Of a stretch of DNA of 64,000 bases, positions 27,846 through 37,636 are shown one piece after another (the stretch's first letter is position 1; every line of letters starts with the position of its first letter). The DNA is from Microbacterium invictum. GTDB taxonomy: Bacteria; Actinomycetota; Actinomycetes; Actinomycetales; Microbacteriaceae. The position numbers were made by a program, and so were the translations under genes. The stretch lies in assembly GCF_014197265.1 (NCBI RefSeq), contig NZ_JACIFH010000001.1, forward strand, positions 2,604,001-2,668,000, given 5' to 3'. The notes beneath the pieces were generated by a model that saw only the letters and a program-made list of their open reading frames with translations, did not search any database and was not told the origin of the DNA.

Positions 27846-28047
27846 TGCGTTTGCGGTCCGGGTATCACCGGTCGCCGGCATCGTGCGGGCGCTGCTGACG
27901 ATCAACGAGGGCCTCGGTGACCGCGACACCGAAGACGAGGTCCCGGTCGCGGCGGTGCGAAAGCTCGCCCGGCATGATTTCCGGTCTCATCAGGCCCGAC
28001 GAAGTCGGTCAGAACTCCCCATGACCCGGACTTGACAATTTGCGGGT

Positions 28048-28247
28048 TTGTCCCCAGGTGCTCCACATACCGGCCAACCCTCAACCCACACTTCAACCAC
28101 AATGCTCGTCCACAGGCTGTGAATCATAAAACACCAGATCAAATACATAAACAATCTGTCGGATCAGATAACTCCCGGGCGTTTTCCACAGCCGTTGTGC
28201 ACAGGCGTGGCGGCGTTTCACGCAATCTCTCCACAGAGTTATCCACA
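28048..28247. promoter_or_regulatory. DnaA-box-like cluster upstream of dnaB
   Basis: The rplI-dnaB gap (about 480 bp) holds a relatively AT-rich stretch with several DnaA-box-like 9-mers, all in one orientation: TTGTCCCCA (28048), TGCTCCACA (28059), TCGTCCACA (28106), TTTTCCACA (28182), TTGTGCACA (28195) and a perfect TTATCCACA (28239). It could regulate dnaB, titrate DnaA, or act in replication. Apart from the rplI terminator the rest of the gap shows no gene. Confidence 0.55.
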
Positions 28248-28323
28248 GGCAGGTTTGCAGGTGTCGGGGCCCATGCATAACGTGGCCGATGGCCCGTCGC
28301 GCGGGCCCGAGAAGGGGGCATGA

Positions 28324-29694
28324 ATGTCGATCGCGGACATCTCGAACGACCGACTGGGCGCACCCCGTGAGCACGAGCGCACGCCGCCGCACGATCTGCT
28401 GGCCGAGCAGAGCGCACTGGGCGGCATGCTCCTGTCGAAGGATGCCGTTGCCGATGTCATCGAGTCGCTTCGCGGCACCGACTTCTACGTGCCCAAGCAC
28501 GAGCTGATCTTCGAAGCGATCCTCACGCTCTACTCGCACGGCGAGCCGACCGACGTCGTCGCCGTCACCGACGAGCTCATCAAAACCGGCGAGCTGCAGC
28601 GCGCCGGCGGTGCCGACTACCTGCACTCGCTGACCTCGATCGTCCCGACCGCGGCGAACGCCGGCTACTACGCGTCGATCGTCAGCGAGCGGGCGCTGCT
28701 TCGCCGCCTCGTCGAGGCCGGCACGCGCATCGTGCAGATGGGCTACAACGGCCAGGGCGAGGCGCTCGATCTCGTCAACAATGCGCAGGCCGAGATCTAC
28801 TCCGTCACCGGCGCGGAACAGGCCGAGGACTACGTTCCGCTCGAGATCGCGGTGGGTGCGGCGATCGAAGAGATCGAGGCCGCACGCGGTCGCGACGGCC
28901 AGATGACCGGCATCCCCACCGGCTTCTCCGGGCTCGATCAGCTCACCAACGGTATGCACCCGGGTCAGATGATCATCATCGCGGCGCGGCCCGCGATGGG
29001 CAAAAGTACCCTGGCTCTCGACTTCGCCCGCAGCGCCGCGATCAAGCACGACATGCCGACGATCTTCTTCTCGCTCGAAATGGGCAAGAGCGAGATCGCG
29101 ATGCGTCTGATGAGCGCCGAGGGCGCCGTGCCGCTGCAGAGCATGCGCAAGGGCACGCTCGACTCGCGCGACTGGACGACGATCGCCGCGACCCGCGGGC
29201 GCATCAACGACGCGCCCCTCTACATCGACGACAGCCCGAACATGACACTCGTCGAGATCCGGGCGAAGTGCCGTCGCCTCAAGCAGCGCGTCGGCTTGAA
29301 GATGGTGGTTATCGACTACCTGCAGCTGATGACCAGCGGCAAGCGCGTCGAATCGCGCCAGCAAGAAGTCTCAGAGTTCTCTCGCGCGCTCAAGCTCCTC
29401 GCGAAGGAGCTCGGCGTGCCCGTGGTGGCGCTGTCGCAGCTGAACCGCGGCGCAGAGCAGCGCCAGGACAAGAAGCCCGCGCTCAGCGACCTTCGCGAGT
29501 CGGGCTCGATCGAGCAGGACGCCGACATGGTGGTACTGCTGCACCGCGAGGCCGCCTACGAGAAGGACAGCCCACGCGCCGGCGAGGCCGACCTGATCGT
29601 GGCCAAGCACCGCAACGGCCCGACCGACACGATCACCGTTGCGTTCCAGGGTCACTTCTCACGCTTCACCGACATGGCGCAGGACTTCGGGTAG
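28324..29694 (+). CDS. dnaB: Replicative DNA helicase DnaB
   Basis: A 456-residue hexameric helicase. The N-terminal primase-interaction domain starts at HDLLAEQSALGGMLL, and the RecA-like motor has Walker A ARPAMGKSTLALDF, motif H2 VIDYLQLM and the arginine-finger region near the end. No intein interrupts the motor, unlike many actinobacterial dnaB genes. GAAGGGGG lies shortly before ATG 28324. Confidence 0.97.
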   Translation: MSIADISNDRLGAPREHERTPPHDLLAEQSALGGMLLSKDAVADVIESLRGTDFYVPKHELIFEAILTLYSHGEPTDVVAVTDELIKTGELQRAGGADYLHSLTSIVPTAANAGYYASIVSERALLRRLVEAGTRIVQMGYNGQGEALDLVNNAQAEIYSVTGAEQAEDYVPLEIAVGAAIEEIEAARGRDGQMTGIPTGFSGLDQLTNGMHPGQMIIIAARPAMGKSTLALDFARSAAIKHDMPTIFFSLEMGKSEIAMRLMSAEGAVPLQSMRKGTLDSRDWTTIAATRGRINDAPLYIDDSPNMTLVEIRAKCRRLKQRVGLKMVVIDYLQLMTSGKRVESRQQEVSEFSRALKLLAKELGVPVVALSQLNRGAEQRQDKKPALSDLRESGSIEQDADMVVLLHREAAYEKDSPRAGEADLIVAKHRNGPTDTITVAFQGHFSRFTDMAQDFG

Positions 29695-29710
29695 CTGTAG
29701 GTACTTTTTT

Positions 29711-29763
29711 GAAATGTCCATTTCGCGGATGAAATGTCCACGCGATGTCCATATGGACATTTC
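29711..29763. repeat. Three GAAATGTCCA elements and a 16-bp palindrome
   Basis: GAAATGTCCA occurs directly at 29711-29720 and 29731-29740 and inverted at 29754-29763. ATGTCCATATGGACAT (29745-29760) is a perfect palindrome. They lie beside a decayed serine-resolvase gene, so they may be its res-type binding sites. Confidence 0.6.
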
Positions 29764-29779
29764 GGGCTCTGTGAGCCGC

Positions 29780-30010
29780 GGTCGACGGTCGGCACTCCGA
29801 ACCGGTGGAGTTTCTCGGCGAAGATGCCGAGCCGATCTATCGAGGCGACGCGGACGGTGTCGCGTGCGCGGGATGTATTCGATGCGTTCGGCGAGATCTT
29901 CGCGGCTGTCGCTGTTCCGGCCGCTCACTTGTCCGCGAAGACCCGGTCGGCGTCGCCGATGGTGTAGAGCTGGCGGGCGAGGTTCTGACTGGCGCGGAGA
30001 TTGTCTGCCA
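29780..30010 (-). pseudogene. Serine recombinase (resolvase) N-terminal domain, frameshifted remnant
   Basis: Reading the minus strand across at least two frame changes gives consecutive resolvase blocks: SQNLARQL, DADRVFADK, then SGRNSDSREDLAERIEYI, then RDTVRVASIDRLGIFAEKL. These match the conserved order of Tn3-type resolvases (QNLxxQL, RVFxDK, SGxxxDRxxL, DTVRVxSxDRLG). The catalytic serine region (YARVST) and the DNA-binding end are gone, so it cannot be active. It marks the left edge of the accessory region. Confidence 0.72.
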
Positions 30011-30190
30011 ACGGTCTTGATGCGTTGCGTCGTGTCTAGAGCTCCGGTCGGTTCTGTTGCAGTCTTACGGAATGGACCCTATTGCGACGCCCAGACACAG
30101 GCTTGGCACGTGTTGCGTACGGGTATACCCCAAAGCGACATGCTGAAGCGTGGTGCAGGAGTCGGAGCGCTCCGGAGTGCTCCGGGTGCC

Positions 30191-30414
30191 GGTGTGCTGG
30201 CGGGTGCGATCTTCTGCGGTGGCCATACGTGTCATCGGAGGAAGCTGCAGACGTTGTCGGGAGTACAGTCCTGGGCACGTACGTCGTCGGCGCCTTCCCG
30301 GAGTTCGACGATGTTGGCCCGGAGCAGGCGAAGCTGTTCAATCTGCTCGTCGACCTCGGATAGTCGCCTGTCGAGAAGGTCACGGACGTGGGTACAGGGC
30401 GAGTGACCGGCATC
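30191..30414. repeat. 224-bp direct repeat, left copy
   Basis: This segment aligns without gaps to 57981-58204, almost identical from about 30237 to 30414 and more diverged at its left end. Both copies have the same orientation and lie 27,790 bp apart, enclosing the copper/arsenic/cadmium genes. It contains the C-terminal part of a MerR-type gene. Confidence 0.85.
30232..30414 (-). pseudogene. MerR-family regulator, C-terminal fragment
   Basis: Codes AGHSPCTHVRDLLDRRL on to the C-terminus ending CTPDNVCSFLR, nearly identical to the mercury regulator at 58025-58414. The DNA-binding N-terminal 70 residues are missing: similarity stops sharply at 30414. It keeps the metal-binding cysteines but has no start, so it is dead. 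Confidence 0.8.
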
Positions 30415-30481
30415 TTCCGTCGCGGTGTGGGCGCACGATGCTCAGCAGCGGCAGTTTAGGGCCGGCCGGTGTGGGGTGCAG

Positions 30482-30883
30482 TCAGAGGGTGTTGAGCAGC
30501 TCGGCGCAGGCCTTCTCGCAGCGGCGGCAGGCTTCGGCGCAGATGCGGCAGTGTTCGTGCATGTCGGCGTGTCGTTCGCATTCGTCGGCGCAGCTCGCGC
30601 ATGCGGTGCGGCAGGCTTCGAGGGTCGCCCGGGTGAGGTTGGCGTCGTAGCCGGTGTGGCGAGACAGAATTCGTCCGGTTGCTTCGCAGAGGTCTGCGCA
30701 GTCCAGGTTAGTGCGGATGCACTTGGTGAGTTCGGCGACCATGTCTTCGCTCAGACACGCGTCGGCACACGCGGTGCAGGCCTGGGAGCATTCGACGCAA
30801 GCTTCGATGCACGCGACGAGCTTGTCCCGGTCGACGCCGCCGAGGTCCTGCGGGTAGGTGTCTAACATTTCTCGAGTGACCAT
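30482..30883 (-). CDS. Four-helix-bundle cysteine-rich copper-binding protein (Csp/DUF326)
   Basis: A 133-residue protein with 18 cysteines spaced CxxxC along helices (ACIEACVECSQACTACADAC, then CRTACASCADEC and HCRICAEACRRC), plus interspersed histidines. This is the signature of Csp3-type copper-storage proteins, whose bundles bind many Cu(I) ions in the cytosol; no signal peptide is seen. ATG 30883 follows GGAGGG. It is divergent from the copper block at 31132, sharing a promoter region with a CsoR-type palindrome. Confidence 0.9.
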   Translation of the reverse strand: MVTREMLDTYPQDLGGVDRDKLVACIEACVECSQACTACADACLSEDMVAELTKCIRTNLDCADLCEATGRILSRHTGYDANLTRATLEACRTACASCADECERHADMHEHCRICAEACRRCEKACAELLNTL

Positions 30884-31027
30884 GGTTGGTTCTTCCCTCC
30901 GATCGATCACCGCCCAGTTGGACGGTAGGCCAGACGAGCCGGCCCTGGAAGGGGGTTGCGAACGCTCGGAAGGTTCTGTAAGCGACTCTCTAGTTCACCC
31001 CTCTGCTTCGAGTCAGTCGGTCGTGAG

Positions 31028-31065
31028 TCTATACCGGTGGAGGGTATCGATCGATGGTCTAATAT
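31028..31065. promoter_or_regulatory. Divergent copper promoter with CsoR-type operator
   Basis: ATACCGGTGGAGGGTAT (31031-31047) is a CsoR-like palindrome (ATACC and GGTAT arms). On the plus strand TAATAT (31060-31065) is a good -10 box, putting the palindrome over its -35 region. On the minus strand TATAGA (31033-31028) is a -10 candidate inside the palindrome. CsoR from 46152 could therefore shut off both directions until copper binds. Confidence 0.6.
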
Positions 31066-31085
31066 GGACTCACTGCGGTCTAGAG

Positions 31086-31113
31086 TCCTGTCGGTGAGCT
31101 GACACCGACAGGA
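31086..31113 (+). other. 11-bp perfect stem-loop in a copper gene leader
   Basis: TCCTGTCGGTG and CACCGACAGGA pair with loop AGCTGA, between the TAATAT promoter and the ribosome site GGGAGGAG of the DUF6153 gene. It could stabilise the mRNA or attenuate it; no T run follows. Confidence 0.6.
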
Positions 31114-31131
31114 GTTACCGGGAGGAGTGAG

Positions 31132-31575
31132 TTGCTGACCATCCGCTCGCTCCAACTATCGCGGTTCATGCTCGCCCGGTTGCTGATGTCGTGCGCGGCT
31201 GCGCTGGCGATCATCGTTGGCCTGCTGGCCATGCACACCTTCGCCCCTCCTGCAGCGCACTCGACGAGCCAGTCGATTTCATCAGCAACGTTGCAGGCAG
31301 ACCACTCTCAAGTTACGACAGAAGCGACCGGCGCCGCCGCGGTCTGCGAGACCGACTGCCGCAGTGGCGCGCCCGCACCGTTGCCTGATCACTCCGGAGT
31401 GATGGCATTCTGTGTTCTGGCTCTGTTGGCCGTCGTGCTGCTCGTCGGGCCAACCACCGCGCTATCCATCGTGAGGTCGCCGCGGATTTCTACCGCCTTC
31501 CTTTCGCTCTTGTCGGGTGCGATGGCATTCGCACGGCCGCCATCGCTCACGGCACTGTCGATCAGCCGAACCTGA
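31132..31575 (+). CDS. DUF6153 family small membrane protein
   Basis: A 147-residue protein with a TTG start six bases after GGAGG. Two hydrophobic helices (LMSCAAALAIIVGLLAMHTF and VMAFCVLALLAVVLLVG) flank an exported loop with a CETDC cysteine pair and histidines, suited to metal contact. The GLLAMHTF helix end and the final SLTALSISRT are shared with the gene at 53885-54301, its paralogue in the facing copper block. DUF6153 has no assigned function; position behind a CsoR-type operator points to copper handling. Confidence 0.75.
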   Translation: MLTIRSLQLSRFMLARLLMSCAAALAIIVGLLAMHTFAPPAAHSTSQSISSATLQADHSQVTTEATGAAAVCETDCRSGAPAPLPDHSGVMAFCVLALLAVVLLVGPTTALSIVRSPRISTAFLSLLSGAMAFARPPSLTALSISRT

Positions 31576-31877
31576 TCTGCTCACTAAGCTGGCCCGTCCC
31601 GAGCTATCGAGGGCACGCCCGCTTCGCTCATTAGGCGCCTGAGCCCGGCGGCTATTGGTTGCTCAGCCGTTGATCGACCGGTCAGCGGATCCCTGAGCTG
31701 ACCGCCAGGCTGTGCCGACCGGTATCCCGGTCCGATTGCGGGAACCGTATTGGGTCGGCACCCTTCCTTCCGCCCACGATCGGATTGCGTGGCAGTCCGG
31801 CCAAACCCTTTCTCAAACTGCTTCCCCGTGGTTGTGGCTGCTGGGAACAGAGAATCGAAATCACGCTTGGAGATGTC
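31576..31877. other. Intergenic stretch with a hairpin
   Basis: About 300 bp without a gene. CGGTCAGC (31679-31686) and GCTGACCG (31697-31704) form an 8-bp perfect stem with a 10-base loop, possibly ending the DUF6153 transcript. The operon promoter for the propeller lipoprotein probably lies in the remainder, but I see no clear -10/-35 pair or CsoR palindrome there. Confidence 0.5.
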
Positions 31878-32726
31878 ATGAAACAACGCCTCGCTGGGAT
31901 CGTTGTGAGCCTCGCGGTCGTCGGTACGGTCGCAGTCGGCTGCGCGCCTTCTGCCGTCGCGCCGGACCCGCCGCTTGCGGACCAGTTCGGACACGTGCAC
32001 GGGCTGGCCGGAGGCCCGGCCAGCGGGCAGTGGTTCGTCGCAACCCACAACGGCCTATACCTCGTCGACGAGGATGGCGAAACGACCGGACCGATCGGCG
32101 ATCACGCTTTCGATGTGATGGGCTTCACCCCGTCGGGACAGACGCTCTTCGCGTCGGGGCACCCGGGCCCCGACACGCCTTCGGAGTGGGGCTCACCCAA
32201 TCTGGGCATCATTCGCAGTGACGACCGGGGCGAGAGCTGGGAACCGGTCGCGTTATCTGGAATCGAGGACTTCCACGTACTCACTGCCGGGCCGGACAAC
32301 GTCCTGTATGGCATCGGGTCCAGTTCGCCGGTCCTCCTCACAGGCACCGATGGCGGGACGACATGGACTGAAGGTATCAACCTGCCTGCAGCAGATCTGG
32401 CTGTCGGTCACGACGGGCGGTTGTACGCGGCCACCGAAGCCGGCCTGCAAGTCAGCGCGAACGCCGGCGCGACCTTCACCGTTGTCGACGGTGCGCCGCT
32501 CCTGTACCTCCTTGAAGCACTCCCCGAAGGCGGGCTGGTCGGTGTGGACACCGCGGGGACGCTGTGGCGCATGTCACCCGAAGCACGGTGGGAGAAAGTC
32601 GTCACGGCCGAGGGAATGGTGCAAGCCCTCGGAGCCGATCAGGACGGCACGATCCTGATCGTCGACGATCGCGGCATCGTCCGCATCGACGGCACCCAAA
32701 CCAGTGTCGTACGACCTATCCGATAA
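31878..32726 (+). CDS. Beta-propeller lipoprotein, F510_1955 family
   Basis: A 282-residue lipoprotein: signal peptide with lipobox AVGC, then repeats of the sialidase/BNR type ([38 protein letters not shown]) that build a propeller. Family members are named glycosylhydrolases, but catalytic residues are unclear. HGLAGGP and [19 protein letters not shown] blocks are shared with the paralogue at 52273. GGAG lies seven bases before ATG. It heads a run of nearly contiguous genes to 45794. Confidence 0.8.
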   Translation: MKQRLAGIVVSLAVVGTVAVGCAPSAVAPDPPLADQFGHVHGLAGGPASGQWFVATHNGLYLVDEDGETTGPIGDHAFDVMGFTPSGQTLFASGHPGPDTPSEWGSPNLGIIRSDDRGESWEPVALSGIEDFHVLTAGPDNVLYGIGSSSPVLLTGTDGGTTWTEGINLPAADLAVGHDGRLYAATEAGLQVSANAGATFTVVDGAPLLYLLEALPEGGLVGVDTAGTLWRMSPEARWEKVVTAEGMVQALGADQDGTILIVDDRGIVRIDGTQTSVVRPIR

Positions 32727-32740
32727 CCGGAGGAACACCG

Positions 32741-35170
32741 ATGACTACGAATCCGACCGCCTGGCGACACGCAGGTAGCGAGCCCTCGCCCTCCACTCTT
32801 GAAGACATCCACGCGTGGTGGCGGGCAGCGAACTACCTGAGCGTGGGTCAGATCTACCTCCTGGACAACCCGTTGCTGCGGCGTCCACTTGCACCGGGGG
32901 ACATCAAACCGCGTTTGCTCGGCCATTGGGGCACCACGCCGGGGCTCAACTTCCTCTACGCACACCTGAACAGGACCATCCTGGAGCGTGATCTGAACGC
33001 GCTGTACATCACCGGCCCCGGTCACGGTGGTCCCGGCATGGTCGCCAACGCTTACCTGGACGGCACCTACTCCGAGATTTATCCCGACATCGACCGTACT
33101 GAGGCGGGATTGAGCGCCCTTTTCCGGCAGTTCTCGTTTCCCGGCGGCATCCCCTCTCACGCGTCACCCGAAACACCCGGGTCGATCAACGAAGGCGGCG
33201 AGCTGGGCTACTCGTTGGTGCACGCCTACGGCGCCGCATTCGACAACCCCGACCTGCTTGTGGCGTGCGTGATCGGCGACGGTGAAGCCGAAACCGGACC
33301 GCTGGCCGCGGCGTGGCACGGGAACAAGTTCCTCAATCCCAGTCAGGACGGGGTGGTGCTGCCCATCCTGCATCTGAACGGGTACAAGATCGCCAACCCG
33401 ACCGTGCTCGCGCGGATACCCGACGAAGAGCTGATCGCGTTGCTGCGCGGGTACGGGCACGAACCGTTCCTGGTCACGGTCGGGTTCGACGGCGAAGATC
33501 CGCTCGAGTCGCACGCCCGGTTTGCAGGGGTACTGGATGACGCGCTGGACAGGATCGCCGACATCAAGGCGTCGGCCGCGACCGGCGAGCTTGTCGAGCG
33601 TCCGGCGTGGCCGGCGATCGTGCTCAGAAGCCCGAAAGGGTGGACCGGCCCCGCCGTGGTCGACGGACTCCCGGTGGAGGGGACCTGGCGGTCGCATCAG
33701 GTTCCGCTTGCCGGGGTGCGCGACAACCCCGAGCACCTGCGCCTCCTCGAAGACTGGTTGCGCTCCTACCGGCCAGACGACTTGTTCGATGACGGTGGGG
33801 CACCGCTTGAAGTCACGACCGCGCTGGCCCCAGTAGGGCAGCGGCGGATGAGTGCGAACCCGGTCGCCAATGGTGGGCAGTTGCGTAAACCACTGCGGTT
33901 GGGGGAGTTCCGCGAGCATGCGCATCCAGTCGTTGCCGCGCAGCGCGGCGCCACGAACGCGGAAGCAACCCGCACCCTCGGGGACTGGTTGGCGGAGGTG
34001 ATCCGCCGCAATCCGGACAACTTCCGCATCTTCGGTCCCGACGAAACAGCCTCCAACCGGCTGGCGCCCCCCGTGTACGAAGCGACCGACAAACAGTGGA
34101 ATGCCGAGGTGGAGGTCGGTGACGAGCACCTGGCGTCCACCGGCAGGGTGATCGAGATCCTCAGCGAACACCTATGCCAAGGCTGGCTGGAAGGGTATGT
34201 CCTCACCGGCAGGCACGGTCTGTTCAACAGCTACGAGGCGTTCACCCACATCGTCGACTCCATGTTCAACCAACACGCCAAGTGGCTGGAAGCGTCGCTG
34301 CACATCCCCTGGCGCGCCCCCGTCCCCAGCTTCAACTACCTGCTATCCAGCCACGTCTGGCGGCAGGACCACAACGGGTTCAGCCACCAGGATCCCGGAT
34401 TCATCGACGTGGCGCTGAACAAGAGCCCCGATGTTGTCCGCGTCTACCTCCCCTTCGATGCGAATACGCTCTTAGCCACGTACGACCACTGTCTGCGGTC
34501 GGTGGGACATATCAACGTCGTGGTCAGCGGCAAGCAGCCCGCGCCGCAATGGCTCACCATCGACGAGGCCATCGAGCACTGCGCGCGGGGGTTGGGTATC
34601 CTCCCGTGGGCCGGAACCGGGGATCCGGGAACCGAACCGGACGTGGTACTCGCCGCCGCCGGGGACGTCCCCACGTTGGAAGTACTCGCCGCGGCATCCC
34701 TTCTGCGCGAGCACGTTCCGGACCTCGCCGTGCGAGTCGTCAACGTGGTGGACCTTGGCCGGCTGCAATCCGAAGACCAACACCCGCACGGTCTTCCCGA
34801 TCGCGAGTTCGACGCCATCTTCACCCCCGACAAACCGGTCATCTTCGCCTACCACGGCTACCCCTGGGCGATCCACCGACTGACATACAAGCGGGCGGGG
34901 CACCAGAACCTGCACGTGCACGGATTCATGGAGAAGGGCACCACCACCACCCCGTTCGACATGGTCATGCTCAACGACCTGGACCGGTACCGGCTCGCGA
35001 TCGATGTCATCGACCGGGTCCCCGGCCTGGCAACCCGTCACTCCACGCTTCGCCAGGAACTGCAGGACGCGCGCCTGCGCGCGCGGGACTACACACGCCG
35101 GCACGGGATCGACATCCCCGACGTCGCCGACTGGCGATGGCTCGCCCCCGACACCACCCCCGCCCCGTAG
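32741..35170 (+). CDS. xfp: Phosphoketolase (xylulose-5-P/fructose-6-P)
   Basis: An 809-residue thiamine-diphosphate enzyme splitting xylulose-5-P or fructose-6-P with phosphate into acetyl-P plus glyceraldehyde-3-P or erythrose-4-P. Length and motifs fit: [29 protein letters not shown], the diphosphate/Mg motif GDGEAETGP with HGNKFLNP, and [13 protein letters not shown]. Acetyl-P formation allows ATP production without GAPDH. It follows the propeller lipoprotein by 14 bases and has CCGGAGG before ATG, so a metabolic enzyme sits inside a copper operon. Confidence 0.95.
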   Translation: MTTNPTAWRHAGSEPSPSTLEDIHAWWRAANYLSVGQIYLLDNPLLRRPLAPGDIKPRLLGHWGTTPGLNFLYAHLNRTILERDLNALYITGPGHGGPGMVANAYLDGTYSEIYPDIDRTEAGLSALFRQFSFPGGIPSHASPETPGSINEGGELGYSLVHAYGAAFDNPDLLVACVIGDGEAETGPLAAAWHGNKFLNPSQDGVVLPILHLNGYKIANPTVLARIPDEELIALLRGYGHEPFLVTVGFDGEDPLESHARFAGVLDDALDRIADIKASAATGELVERPAWPAIVLRSPKGWTGPAVVDGLPVEGTWRSHQVPLAGVRDNPEHLRLLEDWLRSYRPDDLFDDGGAPLEVTTALAPVGQRRMSANPVANGGQLRKPLRLGEFREHAHPVVAAQRGATNAEATRTLGDWLAEVIRRNPDNFRIFGPDETASNRLAPPVYEATDKQWNAEVEVGDEHLASTGRVIEILSEHLCQGWLEGYVLTGRHGLFNSYEAFTHIVDSMFNQHAKWLEASLHIPWRAPVPSFNYLLSSHVWRQDHNGFSHQDPGFIDVALNKSPDVVRVYLPFDANTLLATYDHCLRSVGHINVVVSGKQPAPQWLTIDEAIEHCARGLGILPWAGTGDPGTEPDVVLAAAGDVPTLEVLAAASLLREHVPDLAVRVVNVVDLGRLQSEDQHPHGLPDREFDAIFTPDKPVIFAYHGYPWAIHRLTYKRAGHQNLHVHGFMEKGTTTTPFDMVMLNDLDRYRLAIDVIDRVPGLATRHSTLRQELQDARLRARDYTRRHGIDIPDVADWRWLAPDTTPAP

Positions 35171-35197
35171 CGGGCCAGCGACAGCACAAGGACCATC

Positions 35198-37636
35198 ATG
35201 AGCGAGAACACGCAGACCGCCGTCCTCGAGGTGGGCGGAATGATCCGAGCGTCGTCCAAGAACGTGCCCGAGGCGCACCTGTCTCGTCAGCCAGGAGTGA
35301 TCTCCGTCGAGGCGAACCCGGTCTCGCAAACCGCGAACGTCACCTACGACCCGGCGGTCACCTCCGTTCCGCGATTGCGACAGGAGGTGCTCGACTGCGG
35401 ATACCACTGCGCCGGGCGGTCGGTACCCGACCACATCTGCGACCCGCTTCACGACCCCACCGGTCACGATCAACAGGTGACTGATCGGGAGTACACCGAA
35501 CACGCCGAGCACGCCACGCACGATGGCGGACACGAGGGCCGCACCGCGCCAACCACGCCTACACCGCAGGATGTGATGGGGCATGGCGGTCATCGAGCGG
35601 ACGCGTCGATGGAGTCGATGATCCGGGACATGCGCAACCGGTTCATTGTCGCCGCGGTGCTGTCAGTGGCGATCGTGCTGTGGTCTCCCATCGGACGGGA
35701 TGTGTTCGGCTTCACCGTGCCAGCCCCGTTCGGGTTGCGCGATGACGTGTTCTCGCTGATCCTGTCGCTGCCAGTGGTCTTCTACTCCGCGTGGGTATTC
35801 TTCGACGGCGCCTGGCGGGCGTTGCGGGCACGGACTTTGGACATGATGGTGCTGGTCGCTGTCGGGGTGGGTGCCGGGTGGCTGTACAGCGTGGTCGTCA
35901 CCATCACCGGGGGCGGGGAGGTGTTCTACGAGGCCGCTAGCATGCTGGCGACGTTTGTGCTCCTGGGGCATTGGGTGGAGATGCGTGCCCGGGGCGGAGC
36001 GAACGACGCGATCCGGACCCTGCTGGAGCTGGCTCCGCCGCGGGCGGTGGTGATCCGAGATGGTCGTGAGCTGGAGGTAGCCACCTTGGAGGTCCTCCCC
36101 GGCGACGTCATGCTGGTCCGTCCCGGTGGGAAGATCCCCACCGACGGTGTCGTCATCGATGGCGAGTCGGAGGTGGACGAGTCGATGGTCACCGGCGAAA
36201 GCATGCCGATCACCAAGACCACCGGCTCGGAGGTGATCGGGGCGACGGTGAACACGGATGGCACGTTGCGGGTGCGCGCCACCAAGGTTGGCGCCGATAC
36301 CGCGCTGGCGCAGATCGTCCAGCTGGTGCAGGAGGCGCAGAATTCCAAAGCCCCCGGCCAGCGCCTCGCCGACCGGGCCGCGTTCTGGCTCGTCCTCGTT
36401 GCGCTCATCGGCGGTACGGCCACCTTCCTGGTGTGGCTGCTCGTCGGTGCAACGGTGCCGACCGCGCTGCTGTTTGCCATCACGGTGGTGGTGATCACTT
36501 GCCCCGACGCGCTGGGCCTGGCCACCCCCACCGCGATCATGGTCGGCACCGGGCTGGGTGCGAAACGGGGTGTGCTGTTCAAGAACGCCACCGGGATCGA
36601 AACCGCCGCACGGATCGACACCGTCGTCTTCGACAAGACCGGCACCCTCACGCAGGGTGAACCAGAAGTCACCGATTACATACCCATCGGCACTGACGAC
36701 ATCGAGCTGCTATCGCTGGCGGCCGCCGCCGAACGTGAATCGGAGCATCCGCTGGCCCGCGCCATCGTCGCATACGCGGATGCCCGCGACATCCCTCATC
36801 GCACGGCGACGGCATTTCGCAACATCACCGGCCAGGGGGCGGTCGCCACTGTCGACGGGCACCGGATCGTGCTGGGCAACACCCGCCTGATGGCCCAGGA
36901 AGGCATCGACATCGGACCGCTCCAAGCGACCCAGCAGGAACTGGCATCATCGGGGCGCACCGCGATCCTGGTCGCCGTCGACGGGTCGATCGCCGCGGTC
37001 ATCGCGTTAGCCGACGCCCCCCGCGTCACCGCGAAAGCGGCCATCGACGCGTTGCACGAGAACGGCGTCGAAGTGGCGATGCTTACTGGTGACAACGAGC
37101 CGACCGCCCGGCGGATCGCCGCGCTGCTGGGCATCGACACGGTCATCGCCGATGTCCTCCCCGAAGACAAGAGCGCACGGATTGCCGAGCTGCAGAAGGC
37201 TGGCAAGACGGTGGCGATGGTCGGTGACGGTGTCAACGACGCTCCCGCGCTCGCCCAGGCCGACCTCGGAGTCGCGATCGGCGCGGGCACCGATGTGGCG
37301 ATCGAGACTGCCGACGTGGTGCTGATGCGCTCCGATCCCATGGATGTGGCTGTGGCCCTGCGCATCGGCAAAGGCACACTCCGCAAGATGCGACAGAACC
37401 TCGCCTGGGCGATCGGGTACAACGCGATCGCCCTGCCGATCGCGGCCGGCGTGTTCTATCCAGCCTTCGGGATCATGCTCACCCCCGCGATCGCGGCGAT
37501 CAGCATGTCCGGCTCCAGCGTCATCGTCGCCGTCAACGCCCTCCTCCTGAAGCGCCTGCTGCCTGCGCAGACCGACATCCCACAATCGCACCAGGCGGCA
37601 ACGAACGCTGAGCTTCCCGGCGGTGAATCAGCGTGA
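35198..37636 (+). CDS. Heavy-metal P1B-type ATPase with altered metal motifs (CPD; HMA without cysteines)
   Basis: An 812-residue ATPase with P-domain DKTGT (D479), actuator TGES, and hinge [10 protein letters not shown]. The N-terminal HMA fold is kept, but the copper-binding GMTCASC motif reads GGMIRASS, losing both cysteines. A His-rich segment ([18 protein letters not shown]) follows. The membrane metal motif is C435-P-D437 rather than CPC or CPH. All catalytic residues look intact, so it may move a metal other than Cu(I), or with altered affinity. It lies 27 bases after xfp, and its stop overlaps the next start (GTGA). Confidence 0.9.
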   Translation: MSENTQTAVLEVGGMIRASSKNVPEAHLSRQPGVISVEANPVSQTANVTYDPAVTSVPRLRQEVLDCGYHCAGRSVPDHICDPLHDPTGHDQQVTDREYTEHAEHATHDGGHEGRTAPTTPTPQDVMGHGGHRADASMESMIRDMRNRFIVAAVLSVAIVLWSPIGRDVFGFTVPAPFGLRDDVFSLILSLPVVFYSAWVFFDGAWRALRARTLDMMVLVAVGVGAGWLYSVVVTITGGGEVFYEAASMLATFVLLGHWVEMRARGGANDAIRTLLELAPPRAVVIRDGRELEVATLEVLPGDVMLVRPGGKIPTDGVVIDGESEVDESMVTGESMPITKTTGSEVIGATVNTDGTLRVRATKVGADTALAQIVQLVQEAQNSKAPGQRLADRAAFWLVLVALIGGTATFLVWLLVGATVPTALLFAITVVVITCPDALGLATPTAIMVGTGLGAKRGVLFKNATGIETAARIDTVVFDKTGTLTQGEPEVTDYIPIGTDDIELLSLAAAAERESEHPLARAIVAYADARDIPHRTATAFRNITGQGAVATVDGHRIVLGNTRLMAQEGIDIGPLQATQQELASSGRTAILVAVDGSIAAVIALADAPRVTAKAAIDALHENGVEVAMLTGDNEPTARRIAALLGIDTVIADVLPEDKSARIAELQKAGKTVAMVGDGVNDAPALAQADLGVAIGAGTDVAIETADVVLMRSDPMDVAVALRIGKGTLRKMRQNLAWAIGYNAIALPIAAGVFYPAFGIMLTPAIAAISMSGSSVIVAVNALLLKRLLPAQTDIPQSHQAATNAELPGGESA

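Noticed and set aside
28215..28222. GTTTCACG as a sixth parS site
   Set aside because: Only half of the palindrome is present; the other arm reads CAATCTCT.
28324..29694. Intein in dnaB
   Set aside because: The Walker A and H2 motifs are continuous and the length (456) is normal.
30121..30130. GGGTATACCC as a CsoR operator
   Set aside because: The arms are back to back with no five-base spacer and no gene or promoter is next to it; probably chance.
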